A stretch of DNA of 64,000 nucleotides, from contig NZ_MOOY01000002.1 in assembly GCF_001931685.1 (NCBI RefSeq), positions 310,001 through 374,000 of the forward strand. Reading direction: 5' to 3'. Source of the DNA: Pararhizobium arenae. Lineage in GTDB: Bacteria > Pseudomonadota > Alphaproteobacteria > Rhizobiales > Rhizobiaceae. Position numbers and translations under genes: made by a program. Of this stretch, positions 25,646 to 33,915 are shown piece by piece. The number at the start of each line of letters is the position of its first letter. Position 1 is the first letter of the stretch. Under the pieces are notes generated by a model. That model saw nothing but the letters and a program-made list of their open reading frames with translations, was not told where the DNA came from and did not search any database.

Positions 25646-26218
25646 ATGATCAAGTTGCTCGGCATTTCCGGAAGTCTGCGCAAGGGTTCCTTCAACACGG
25701 CGCTGCTCAATGCCGCGCTGGAAATTCCCTTGGGCGACATCCGCTTTACGGCCGGCACCATCGAGGGCATTCCGCTCTACAATGCCGATGTCGAGCGCGA
25801 GGGCGTGCCGGCGCCGGTGCAACTGCTGAAGGACCAGATCGCCGATGCAGATGGGGTTATTCTGTTTACACCCGAATACAACAACTCGATGCCCGGCGTT
25901 TTCAAAAATGCGATCGACTGGGTCAGCTCCTCGATGACCGGAGCGCCCAATGTCTTCGCGGGCAAGGCTTTTGCGCTTGCAGGCACGTCGCCGGGGCCGT
26001 TCGGCACGCTTCTCAGCCAGAATGCGTGGCTGCCGGTGTTCCGCACGCTCGGCGCCGATCTCTGGGCCGGCAAGCGGCTGATGCTGCCCAAGGCGGGGTC
26101 GCTGTTTGATAAGGAAGGCAAGCTGACGGATGAGGACGCGCGGGGCCGGCTGAAGGCCTTCGTCGAGGCCTTTGCCGAATATGTAGTGGAGCGGAAGGGG
26201 TTTAGCCGTTTGGTTTAA
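25646..26218 (+). CDS. NADPH-dependent FMN reductase / quinone reductase
   Basis: Flavodoxin-like reductase of 190 residues. LGISGSLRKGSFNTALL (about 5-21) holds the FMN phosphate, and TPEYNNSMPGVFKNAIDW (about 75-92) is the second FMN-contacting loop typical of the ChrR/YieF/ArsH-like group. Such enzymes reduce quinones, azo dyes or chromate with two electrons and protect against redox cycling. It is convergent with the dioxygenase-esterase fusion gene and overlaps it by 17 bases at the 3' ends. That partner family is also linked to quinone stress. Confidence 0.9.
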   Translation: MIKLLGISGSLRKGSFNTALLNAALEIPLGDIRFTAGTIEGIPLYNADVEREGVPAPVQLLKDQIADADGVILFTPEYNNSMPGVFKNAIDWVSSSMTGAPNVFAGKAFALAGTSPGPFGTLLSQNAWLPVFRTLGADLWAGKRLMLPKAGSLFDKEGKLTDEDARGRLKAFVEAFAEYVVERKGFSRLV

Positions 26219-27749
26219 GCCACTCGGCCACGAGCTTCGCGTCGCCATCGCCGATCTCGTGACCCGCATCAATGGTGATCGCCTGGACCGTTGCGCCGCG
26301 CGCGAGCAACAGCGTGTCCAGTTCCTGCGCGTAAGGCGCATAGGGGTCTGTTGCGCCGGTCACGATCAGAACCTCCGTGCCTGAGAGATCGACATCCGGC
26401 ACCTCCGTCAGCGGGTTCATCGCCCGGAGCAGCACGGCGCGGCGGATGAGGCTGGGCTGAAGCAACATGGTCGCCGCGATCATGTTCGCGCCGTTGGAAT
26501 AGCCGAGAAACGTCATACGGTTGCGATCAAGCCCGTAGCCGAGGGCGGCCTCGTCCATCGTCGCGGCAAAGGCTTCGGCTTCCGAAGCGATATCGGCCTG
26601 ATCGAAGGTGAAGGGGGAGAGCCGGCGGAAGAAGCGCGGCACGCCTTCTTCGGTGCTGCGACCGCGCAGGGCAAAAAGCAGGGAGTGGGGTGCGGCCTTG
26701 CGTCCGAGCGGCAAGAGGCTCGTCTCGCTGGCGCCGCTGCCGTGCAGCAGGACCAGCGTATTGCCATCGGGTTCATCGGCCTGGTTCAGCCGGTGAACGA
26801 ACGGCAGTTCGCGGGTGGCGAAGCGTTCTTCGCCAGGAAGTGCGAATTGGGGCAGCATCACCGTCATCGCCGCGCGGTCGCCGGTGAAGTGGGCGGGGAT
26901 GAAGAGGCGGCTTCCCAAGATCTCCTCGTCTATGCCCATTCCCGGCGCATCGGTTGCGAACTCGAACAGCGTGCCGCCGGGCTCGCGCATGTAGAGCGAG
27001 AAGAAATACTTGCGGTCGTGCACCGCCGTATCGTTCTGCCCTTCCCTGTGCAGCAAGTCGTTGAGCGCGATGACCTCAGCCTTGTCGACCGCGCGGAAGG
27101 CAATGTGGTCGATGGTGCCCGTGCCGGGAGCGGCCGTCCAGAAACCGCCGGCGTCACGCACATCGATGATATCGCCGGATTGCGAGACGAGACGACGGAT
27201 CGAATCGGTGGTCGCATTTTCGCTGTAGCCGAAATGGCGGGTGACGACTTCGGCAGTTTCAGCCGGCTTTTCCGTGAGGATGGTCGCGCCGCGCAGCCTG
27301 CGGATCGCGTCCGAATGCGGGATATCGCTGTCGTCCGTGGCATGCTCCAACGGAAAGATGTCGGTGCCGACCAGCTTGACGATGACGCCGTCCGGGTCCT
27401 TCAGCCGGATCACCGGTTCGCCGAACTCCTGCGCCGGGCCTGTCGTGGCGATGCCGAAGCGCAAGGCGCGGGTCAGCCAGAAGCCGATGCTTTCGGACGG
27501 GATGGCAAGGGAGATTTCGCTCGGCTGGCCATGGCCGACACGACCCTGTGCGCCATCTTCCCACACGAGGAAGGTAACGAGCGAGCCGGGCGAGCCGATG
27601 GCATCGCCGTAGATGAGGTGAAGCTGCGCCGAATCCTCGAAACCGGCGGTACGCTTTACCAGCCTGAGCCCGAGAAAGCCGACATAGAAATCGACATTGG
27701 CCTGCACCTTGCGGGTGATGAGCGTGACGTGATGGATGCCGCTTGTCAT
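26202..27749 (-). CDS. Fusion: VOC ring-cleaving dioxygenase plus alpha/beta hydrolase (MhqO-MhqD-like)
   Basis: Protein of 515 residues in two parts. Residues 1 to about 305 carry two vicinal-oxygen-chelate repeats (GIHHVTLITRKVQANVDFYVGFLGL at the start; TIDHIAFRAVD and GTLFEFATDAPGM in the second), as in MhqO/LinE-type extradiol dioxygenases with metal-binding His and Glu. Residues about 325-515 form a phospholipase/carboxylesterase-type hydrolase with LLHGSGASETS, nucleophile Ser in FLGYSNGANM, Asp in VTGATDPYAPY and His in DAGHEIGDGD. In Bacillus the two functions are separate genes induced by methylhydroquinone. The fusion suggests coupled ring cleavage and hydrolysis. Confidence 0.87.
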   Translation of the reverse strand: MTSGIHHVTLITRKVQANVDFYVGFLGLRLVKRTAGFEDSAQLHLIYGDAIGSPGSLVTFLVWEDGAQGRVGHGQPSEISLAIPSESIGFWLTRALRFGIATTGPAQEFGEPVIRLKDPDGVIVKLVGTDIFPLEHATDDSDIPHSDAIRRLRGATILTEKPAETAEVVTRHFGYSENATTDSIRRLVSQSGDIIDVRDAGGFWTAAPGTGTIDHIAFRAVDKAEVIALNDLLHREGQNDTAVHDRKYFFSLYMREPGGTLFEFATDAPGMGIDEEILGSRLFIPAHFTGDRAAMTVMLPQFALPGEERFATRELPFVHRLNQADEPDGNTLVLLHGSGASETSLLPLGRKAAPHSLLFALRGRSTEEGVPRFFRRLSPFTFDQADIASEAEAFAATMDEAALGYGLDRNRMTFLGYSNGANMIAATMLLQPSLIRRAVLLRAMNPLTEVPDVDLSGTEVLIVTGATDPYAPYAQELDTLLLARGATVQAITIDAGHEIGDGDAKLVAEWLKPNG

Positions 27750-27843
27750 GGGTTCTGCCTGCCAATGTCGTCTTGAAACATGCCGTTTCGCGAGGGCGTT
27801 TATCGCCCTTGCCGGCGTCCGCGGTAGAAAAAGATTGCCGTGC

Positions 27844-28707
27844 TCAGCTGCGCTTCAGCTTCTCGGCAAGATGAGCCTTGAAAGCTTCGGCGTAATCCTT
27901 GTGCCAGCGCGACAGCGGCGGGCGGTTCTCGACGATATCGCCGGCGGCCCAGAGGATGCGGATTTCATCCGTCGCCCGGTCAACGTCATTGTCGGGGCAG
28001 AGGATATAGAAATCGCCGCGATCGAGGCTTCCCAGCATGAAGTCGACGGTCTCTTCCGCCGTCCAGGCGCCGGCCGGTTTTTCGGTGCGGTTGCCGGCGG
28101 TCAGGCCCGTAAAGACGAAACCGGGGATCAGCAGATGGGCGCTCACCTTGCAGTTGTCGGTGTTGCGCAGCTCGTGTTCCAGCGCTTCCGTAAAGGCCTT
28201 CACGCCCGCCTTGGAGACGTTGTAGGCCGGGTCTCCGGGCGGGGTGGTGATGCCCTGTTTCGAGCCTGTGTTGATAATCAGGGCCGGGTTGCCGTCGGTA
28301 ATCATGCCCGGCGCGAATACGCGGGAACCGTTGATCACGCCCCAGAGGTTGACCGCCAGCACGCTTTCCCAGTTCGCAAGCGGACCGAACATCGCGCTGC
28401 CGGGCTGGATCCCGGCATTGTTCATCAGGACGTGGATTGCGCCAAAGCGATTGCGGGCGGCCTGCTCCAGCGCCTGCAGAGATTGAAGGCTGGAAACGTC
28501 GGTCGGTACAGCAAGAACGGCACTATCTCCCTTAGCCGAAGCGCCCGAGACTTCGCTTAGCGCTGCCTCAAGCTTATCGCCGCCGAGATCGGCCAGCACA
28601 ATGTTCATCCCGAGACCGGCAAGGCGTTTTGCGGTGGCAAGACCAATGCCGGAGGCGGCTCCGGTGATGACGGCGGTATTTTCACTGGAAAGGGCGGGGT
28701 GGGGCAT
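27844..28707 (-). CDS. SDR-family oxidoreductase
   Basis: Short-chain dehydrogenase of 287 residues. The cofactor motif is TGAASGIGLATAKRL near residue 14, NNAG lies in MNNAGIQPGS, and YNVSKAG carries the catalytic Tyr and Lys. ATG at 28705-28707 has AGGAAACG upstream and is chosen over an in-frame ATG 48 bases further up. No cofactor or substrate partner is evident. It lies between the fusion gene and a divergent Crp/Fnr regulator, which may control it. Confidence 0.88.
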   Translation of the reverse strand: MPHPALSSENTAVITGAASGIGLATAKRLAGLGMNIVLADLGGDKLEAALSEVSGASAKGDSAVLAVPTDVSSLQSLQALEQAARNRFGAIHVLMNNAGIQPGSAMFGPLANWESVLAVNLWGVINGSRVFAPGMITDGNPALIINTGSKQGITTPPGDPAYNVSKAGVKAFTEALEHELRNTDNCKVSAHLLIPGFVFTGLTAGNRTEKPAGAWTAEETVDFMLGSLDRGDFYILCPDNDVDRATDEIRILWAAGDIVENRPPLSRWHKDYAEAFKAHLAEKLKRS

Positions 28708-28891
28708 CTTCGTTTCCTGGCAACATCGACGATTGCCCCGGAAGGTAGGGACCAAAACGTTTGAAGTCCACAGTGGGCGGTGCTGTTTCTTACCCCTTGA
28801 ATGTAGGTCTTGCGGAAATACAAGCCAGTGCTAAACATGCAGAAAGGCTGCGAAAAGTGGGGTCGGCCTTAAGTTTCCAACGGGGCCTGTA

Positions 28892-29647
28892 ATGAACACT
28901 TTAAAGACGAGAAGCAACAAGCAGACGCCTTGCCAGCAATGTCCGCTGAGAGCTCTCGATCATTTTCGCGATTTTACGCCCGAGGAACTGGAGTTTGTCT
29001 CGCATTTCAAGATGGGCGAGCTGGCTGTCGATGCCGGTGCGACGATCCTGTCGGAAGGCGCCAACAGCGCTCATCTCTTTACCGTGCTCTCCGGTTGGGG
29101 TTTCCGCTACAAGATGCTGGACGATGGCCGGCGGCAGATCCTGAACTACATGATGCCCGGCGATCTCATCGGGCTGCAAGGCACGCTGATGCAGGAGATG
29201 CAGCATTCGGTGGAAGCGCTTTCACCGGTGACGCTCTGCGTCTTCGAGCGCTCCAAGCTTAGCCAGCTGTTTTCCAATCATCCGGGGCTTGGCTACGACA
29301 TGACCTGGATCGCGGCGCAGGAAGAGCGCATCCTCGACGAAAACCTGTTGAGTCTTGGCAGGCGTTCGGCTCTGGAACGTGCGGCTTATCTTTTGGCGTT
29401 TCTGTTCCGGCGGGCAGAGGAGACCAGCCTTTTCGAGGGCCAGAGGGTGTCGCTGCCGATCACCCAGCAGCACGTTGCCGATACGCTCGGCCTTTCGATC
29501 GTCCATACCAACCGCACACTGCGCAAACTGGCGGATCGCAAACTTATCCGATGGGCCGAGCGAGGATGCACCGTCCTCGATGATCAGGGACTGGCGCAGA
29601 TCGCGGGATGGTCGAGCCCGAAGGAGAAAGCACGGCCTTTCGTGTAA
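28892..29647 (+). CDS. Crp/Fnr-family transcriptional regulator
   Basis: Regulator of 251 residues with an N-terminal CQQC pair (Cys14, Cys17), a cyclic-nucleotide-like beta-barrel domain (about 30-150), a dimer helix and a C-terminal winged helix (ITQQHVADTLGLSIVHTNRTLRKL, about 190-213). Cys116 (TLCVFER) lies where the fourth FNR cluster ligand falls, but the third N-terminal Cys is missing, so an oxygen-labile 4Fe-4S cluster would need another ligand. It may sense redox or another signal. It is divergent from the SDR gene. Confidence 0.9.
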   Translation: MNTLKTRSNKQTPCQQCPLRALDHFRDFTPEELEFVSHFKMGELAVDAGATILSEGANSAHLFTVLSGWGFRYKMLDDGRRQILNYMMPGDLIGLQGTLMQEMQHSVEALSPVTLCVFERSKLSQLFSNHPGLGYDMTWIAAQEERILDENLLSLGRRSALERAAYLLAFLFRRAEETSLFEGQRVSLPITQQHVADTLGLSIVHTNRTLRKLADRKLIRWAERGCTVLDDQGLAQIAGWSSPKEKARPFV

Positions 29648-29779
29648 CCAGCAGAGCCCGACGACGGCGGTATTTTGTCAGTCACGCATATATGTCTTAT
29701 TTAATTGCGAGCGCTGTTACTCGTCGCTTAGTTTCGGCGACAAGGTCGAGTCGGTTGGCAACGCGATCGAAAGCTGGAA

Positions 29780-30172
29780 TTGGATACGTCATTGAACTCG
29801 AAATCTTCCCTCTCAGGCAGAAGAGTGCTGGTGCTTGAGGACAATTTCCTCATCGCGCTCGATGCTGAAGACATGCTCAAGACCCTCGGCGTCGGGCATG
29901 TGGAGATTGCAATCAATCTCGGCCAGGCGAGCGCCTTGATCGCCGAGCAGCAATTCGATTTCGCTCTTCTGGATGTCGATCTCGGGCGCGAGACGAGCTT
30001 CGATTTTGCCAGGAAACTCGTGACGCTCGGCATTCCGTTCGGCTTTGTCAGCGGCTACGAGGAGAATGCCGATTTTCCGGCTCCCCTGCGCGCCTATCCA
30101 CGCCTGCCCAAACCGTTCAATGAAGAGATGCTGCGCGACCTATTGATGATGGCGCCGCAGGGCGGCGCTTGA
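29780..30172 (+). CDS. Single-domain response regulator (receiver only)
   Basis: Receiver-domain protein of 130 residues: RRVLVLEDNFLIALDAEDML holds the acidic pair, phospho-acceptor Asp is in ALLDVDLG (about residue 65), and the conserved Lys is in LPKPFNEEML. There is no output domain, as in CheY/DivK or the receiver proteins of rhizobial general-stress phosphorelays. The annotated TTG start (29780) is weak; a TTG at 29792 is also possible. It ends one base from the stop of the convergent DUF2793 gene. No cognate kinase is next to it. Confidence 0.85.
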   Translation: MDTSLNSKSSLSGRRVLVLEDNFLIALDAEDMLKTLGVGHVEIAINLGQASALIAEQQFDFALLDVDLGRETSFDFARKLVTLGIPFGFVSGYEENADFPAPLRAYPRLPKPFNEEMLRDLLMMAPQGGA

Positions 30173-31201
30173 TCACAACATGATGACGGTCAGTTCCGTC
30201 TTTCCCGCGCCGAAATCGATTGGCGTCGATCCACTGTGTTCGAGTGTCAACCAGTCGCCAGCCGACAGCAGGGCGAGACCGACGGCCGTCCCGTTATAGC
30301 TGGCTGTGGCTGGATCGTTGTCCTTGACGGCGGAAATGATCGTGGTGCCGCCGGCCTTCACCGAAACGCTGAACGCCCCGGCAGGATTGGCGTCCACCGC
30401 AAGGCAGACGAGATAGGCTGCCGTGACGGGAACGACGAGCCTGTTGCCGCCGCCGGCCACGGATGCGCCGAGGCTGAAGCCGCCCTGATTGATGCTGAAG
30501 GCGGAAAAGCCGGTCTGGCTGCCGGATGAGGGCGTGATCACGCCACCGCCGCGGGTTGCGCGCGCAAGCGGCCGGTTCGGCATCAGCACCTGGCCGGCGG
30601 CCGCGATCTTCAAGGCGTCGTTCCAGGTTGATCCATCGCCGCTCACCTTGATGGAAAAGTCGTCATTGCCCGCCAGCCCCATTTCAGCGCGGCCCGACCA
30701 GCCGGTCTGGAAGAGCAGGCTTGCGGTGTCCGTCGTTGCCGCCTTGTTGATTTTGAGCTGATGGCCGTTTCCGTCATGGGTCAGAAGGCTTGCGTCTGCG
30801 CAGACGGCAAGGCGGTTGGTGGTATCGGCAGACGTATTGATGCCGAGGGAAGCCGGCGTGCCGAAGGCATCATCGGCGAATTCACTGCCGTCGTGGACTT
30901 TCAGCCTGCCGTCTTCAACGAACCATGCACGCCAGCCTTCCCTTGGCGTGATGAAGATCCAGCTGCCATCCTGTCGGAAGGCGAGCTTGCCGCCCTTGCC
31001 CGCGAACAGGCCGGCTGCCCCGGCCGCAACGAGGTAACATTCGCCTTCCTGCGGCGTGATCGGCGGCGCGGTAAGCGTTGCTTTGATCGTCAGCTGGGTG
31101 ACGGCATCGAGGCGCTGCAGCGCCTCGTTGTGGGTGACATGCTTCTGGGCCTGCGAGGGCAGGATATAGGGCATTTCGAGATTGGCAGTGATTTCGCTCA
31201 T
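30173..31201 (-). CDS. DUF2793 domain protein (phage/GTA-tail type)
   Basis: Protein of 342 residues. The N-terminal 110 residues (LPYILPSQAQKHVTHNEALQRLDA, then PPITPQEGECYLVAAGAAGLFAGKGGKLAFRQDGSWIFITPREGWRAWF-type pattern) match DUF2793, seen in tail-fibre or host-specificity proteins of phages and gene transfer agents. The remainder is Gly/Ala/Ser-rich and beta-structured, ending in a C1q- or fibre-like stretch. No other phage genes are nearby, so it is an orphan; GTA relic or cargo gene are both possible. Confidence 0.8.
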   Translation of the reverse strand: MSEITANLEMPYILPSQAQKHVTHNEALQRLDAVTQLTIKATLTAPPITPQEGECYLVAAGAAGLFAGKGGKLAFRQDGSWIFITPREGWRAWFVEDGRLKVHDGSEFADDAFGTPASLGINTSADTTNRLAVCADASLLTHDGNGHQLKINKAATTDTASLLFQTGWSGRAEMGLAGNDDFSIKVSGDGSTWNDALKIAAAGQVLMPNRPLARATRGGGVITPSSGSQTGFSAFSINQGGFSLGASVAGGGNRLVVPVTAAYLVCLAVDANPAGAFSVSVKAGGTTIISAVKDNDPATASYNGTAVGLALLSAGDWLTLEHSGSTPIDFGAGKTELTVIML

Positions 31202-31315
31202 CGCATTCTCCTTGGGCTTATGCTGAAGCCTAAGGGGAATGGCGAATGCGGGGACGAACGGGTCACGCTGTCGATGAGAAAAAACGCAAAATCGAGAAGA
31301 TGTTGCCCGCTCGGG

Positions 31316-32092
31316 TCAGCCTCGGCCGCGGGAAACGAAGAACGGGTTGGCAAAATCGCTGTCATGCGCCTGGTTGCGCTTGCCGTAGATGAGGGGATCG
31401 CCGTTCATCGTTACCGTTTCGCCCCCGGCTGCGCGCAACACGGCATCGCCTGCAGCCGTATCCCATTCCATCGTGCGGCTGAGGCGCGGATAGACGTCGG
31501 CAAGTCCTTCTGCGAGCAGGCAGAACTTCAACGATGAGCCGACCGATTCGTAATCCATAATGCCGTGTTCCGCGAGGTAGGCGACCGTCTCTTCGCTGTT
31601 GTGGGAGCGGCTGGCAAGGGCGACAATCCGGTCGCCACGGCTTCGACAGCCGATGACGACGGGATGGCCGATGCTTGTCAGACCGGAAACCACGGCCTTT
31701 TTGGCCTTGCCGCGATCGGCGGCGTAGAGGATGCCAAGCGCCGGTGCATAGACGACGCCGGCGACCGGCTCACCCTTTTCGATCAGGGCGATGTTGACGG
31801 TGAAATCGTGATGGCGGTTGACGAATTCGCGCGTGCCGTCGAGCGGATCGACGAGAAAGAAAGTCTTGCCTTCGATATCGGGAATACGGCCTGCGGCAAC
31901 CGACTCTTCGGCGACGATCGGGATATCCGGAAAGGCGGCGACGAGGCGGTCAAGAATGATCCTCTCGGCGGTCTCGTCGGCATCGGTAACGGGGGAACAG
32001 TCCGCCTTATAGGCAACATCCGGGCCGGCATTGTAGACGTCGATGATCGCCTTGCCCGCTGCGACCGCTGCCTCTTCCAGAATGTCGAGCAT
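31316..32092 (-). CDS. cysQ: 3'(2'),5'-bisphosphate nucleotidase CysQ
   Basis: Mg-dependent phosphatase of the inositol monophosphatase fold, 258 residues, which hydrolyses PAP/PAPS during sulfate assimilation. Metal-binding motifs are ADETAERIILDRL near residue 38, VAEES near 61, and DPLDGTREFVNR near 81-92, with EWDTAAGDAVLRAAGG near 210. The length is normal for CysQ. It is isolated between the orphan DUF2793 gene and the sarcosine oxidase operon, without other sulfur genes. Confidence 0.9.
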   Translation of the reverse strand: MLDILEEAAVAAGKAIIDVYNAGPDVAYKADCSPVTDADETAERIILDRLVAAFPDIPIVAEESVAAGRIPDIEGKTFFLVDPLDGTREFVNRHHDFTVNIALIEKGEPVAGVVYAPALGILYAADRGKAKKAVVSGLTSIGHPVVIGCRSRGDRIVALASRSHNSEETVAYLAEHGIMDYESVGSSLKFCLLAEGLADVYPRLSRTMEWDTAAGDAVLRAAGGETVTMNGDPLIYGKRNQAHDSDFANPFFVSRGRG

Positions 32093-32378
32093 CTGCTCTT
32101 TGCGCCTCCTTGCAACGCGCGATCGCCTTCTCCTGCGCCCCGAGCCTTAGTGGATCGCATTTGTCGCCGCAATAAGTATACGCCTGATATAAGCCAGTCA
32201 TTCCTTACGCTTAGGTCAATTTTAGCAACAGAGCGAAAATCAGCGTGCATGCGTTGAAGATTCGCAGCAACATTGAGACCAAAGATCGCACCGAAATTGC
32301 CGAAACGGACAGCATCCGGCCTTGCACGGGCCACCTGATATCGCCAATGTGGCGGCAGGGAAAAGGAACGGTTTGGGC

Positions 32379-33629
32379 ATGCGCTATTCGGCATTCGCAC
32401 TGGTAAAACAGGCGCTTCAGGGAAACAGGGGCTGGACGCCGGCCTGGCGGGAGCCGCAGCCGAAACCCCATTACGACGTGATCATCGTCGGGGGCGGCGG
32501 ACATGGACTGGCGACGGCCTATTATCTCGCCAAGGAATTCGGCGTGAAGAACATCGCCGTTCTGGAAAAGGGCTATCTCGGCTCCGGCAATGTCGGCCGC
32601 AACACAACGATCGTGCGCTCCAATTATCTGCTGCCTGGCAACGAGCCGTTCTACGAGTTTTCGCTAAAACTCTGGGAAGGGCTGGAGCAGGACCTGAATT
32701 ACAACGTCATGCTCTCCCAGCGCGGCATCATCAACCTCTTCCACAATGACGCCGACCGCGATGCCCATATCCGGCGCGGCAACGCCATGTGGATGGAAGG
32801 CGTTCCGGCCGAGATGCTCGACCGCGAGACGCTTAAGAAGATGATGCCCTTCCTCAATTTCGATCACGCCCGCTTCCCGATCATGGGCGGCCTTTTGCAG
32901 AAGCGGGCCGGTACGGCGCGGCATGATGCGGTCGCCTGGGGCTTTGCCCGTGGTGCTGACCGGCACGGGGTCGATCTCATCCAGCATTGCGAAGTCACGG
33001 GCATCCGCCGGGAAAACGGCGTGGTCGTCGGCGTCGAGACTTCGCGGGGCTTTATTGGCTGCGGCAAGCTGGGGCTGGCAGCAGCGGGCAATACCTCTGT
33101 GGTCGGTCAGATGGCGGGGTTGAAGCTGCCGATCGAAAGCCATGTGCTGCAAGCCTTCGTCACCGAAGGGCTTAAGCCCTGTATCGACCATGTCATCACC
33201 TATGGCGCCGGGCATTTCTACATCTCCCAGTCGGACAAGGGCGGGCTGGTGTTCGGGGCGGAGATCGATGGTTTCAGTTCCTACGCCCAGCGCGGCGGGC
33301 TTGCGACCGTCGAGCATGTGATGGAGGAGGGGGTGACGATGATCCCCGGCCTTTCCCGTGTTCGCGTGCTGCGTTCCTGGGGTGGGGTGATGGACATGAG
33401 CATGGATGGCTCGCCGATCATCAGCCGCACGGATATCGACAATCTCTATTTGAACTGTGGCTGGTGTTACGGCGGCTTCAAGGCGACGCCGGCTTCCGGT
33501 TTCTGTTTTGCCCATCTGATCGCCAAGGGCGAGACGCATCCGGCGGCGCGCTTCCTGCGCCTCGACCGCTTCGAGCGCGGCTACCCGATCGACGAACACG
33601 GCGCTGGCCCCCAGCCCAATCTGCACTGA
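32379..33629 (+). CDS. soxB: Sarcosine oxidase beta subunit
   Basis: Flavoprotein subunit of 416 residues of heterotetrameric sarcosine oxidase, which demethylates sarcosine to glycine with formation of methylene-tetrahydrofolate and hydrogen peroxide. The FAD motif is YDVIIVGGGGHGLATAYYLAKE (about 31-52), and the C-terminus has GWCYGGFKATPASGFCFAHLI. It begins the operon soxB-D-A-G with 7-base or shorter gaps. ATG 32379 follows GGAACGGTTTGGGC. The upstream 286 bp (32093-32378) show no gene or clear operator. Confidence 0.94.
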   Translation: MRYSAFALVKQALQGNRGWTPAWREPQPKPHYDVIIVGGGGHGLATAYYLAKEFGVKNIAVLEKGYLGSGNVGRNTTIVRSNYLLPGNEPFYEFSLKLWEGLEQDLNYNVMLSQRGIINLFHNDADRDAHIRRGNAMWMEGVPAEMLDRETLKKMMPFLNFDHARFPIMGGLLQKRAGTARHDAVAWGFARGADRHGVDLIQHCEVTGIRRENGVVVGVETSRGFIGCGKLGLAAAGNTSVVGQMAGLKLPIESHVLQAFVTEGLKPCIDHVITYGAGHFYISQSDKGGLVFGAEIDGFSSYAQRGGLATVEHVMEEGVTMIPGLSRVRVLRSWGGVMDMSMDGSPIISRTDIDNLYLNCGWCYGGFKATPASGFCFAHLIAKGETHPAARFLRLDRFERGYPIDEHGAGPQPNLH

Positions 33630-33636
33630 GAGTTCC

Positions 33637-33915
33637 ATGGCAAGCCTTATTCACTGTCCGCATTGCGGCATCCGGCCAAAGGAAGAGTTCACGGTGAGGG
33701 GCGATGCGTCGCTCGTGCGCCCGGAACCGGATGCCTCCGACGAGGCATGGCACGAGTATGTCCATATCCGGGCCAATCCGCGCGGACGCACCCGCGAGCA
33801 CTGGCAGCATCTTTACGGCTGCCGGCGGTTTCTGGTGGTGGAGCGCGATACCGTGACCCATGAAGTCTATAGCGTGACCGACGGCGCCGCCGCTGCAAGG
33901 GGAGGCAGCCGGTGA
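33637..33915 (+). CDS. soxD: Sarcosine oxidase delta subunit
   Basis: Small subunit of 92 residues with the Zn-binding pattern beginning HCPHCGIRPKEEF (Cys-x2-Cys at about residues 7 and 10), then HVRANPRG-like HIRANPRGRTREHWQH and GCRRFLVVERDT. It clamps the alpha subunit in the complex. Its stop overlaps the soxA start by 4 bases. Confidence 0.94.
   Translation: MASLIHCPHCGIRPKEEFTVRGDASLVRPEPDASDEAWHEYVHIRANPRGRTREHWQHLYGCRRFLVVERDTVTHEVYSVTDGAAAARGGSR

Noticed and set aside
26202-26218. 17-base convergent overlap as a designed antisense device
   Set aside because: Short 3'-end overlaps of convergent genes are common in compact genomes; no further evidence.
32093-32378. Operator or riboswitch upstream of soxB
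   Set aside because: No dyad, glycine-riboswitch pattern or other recognisable element was visible in these 286 bases.
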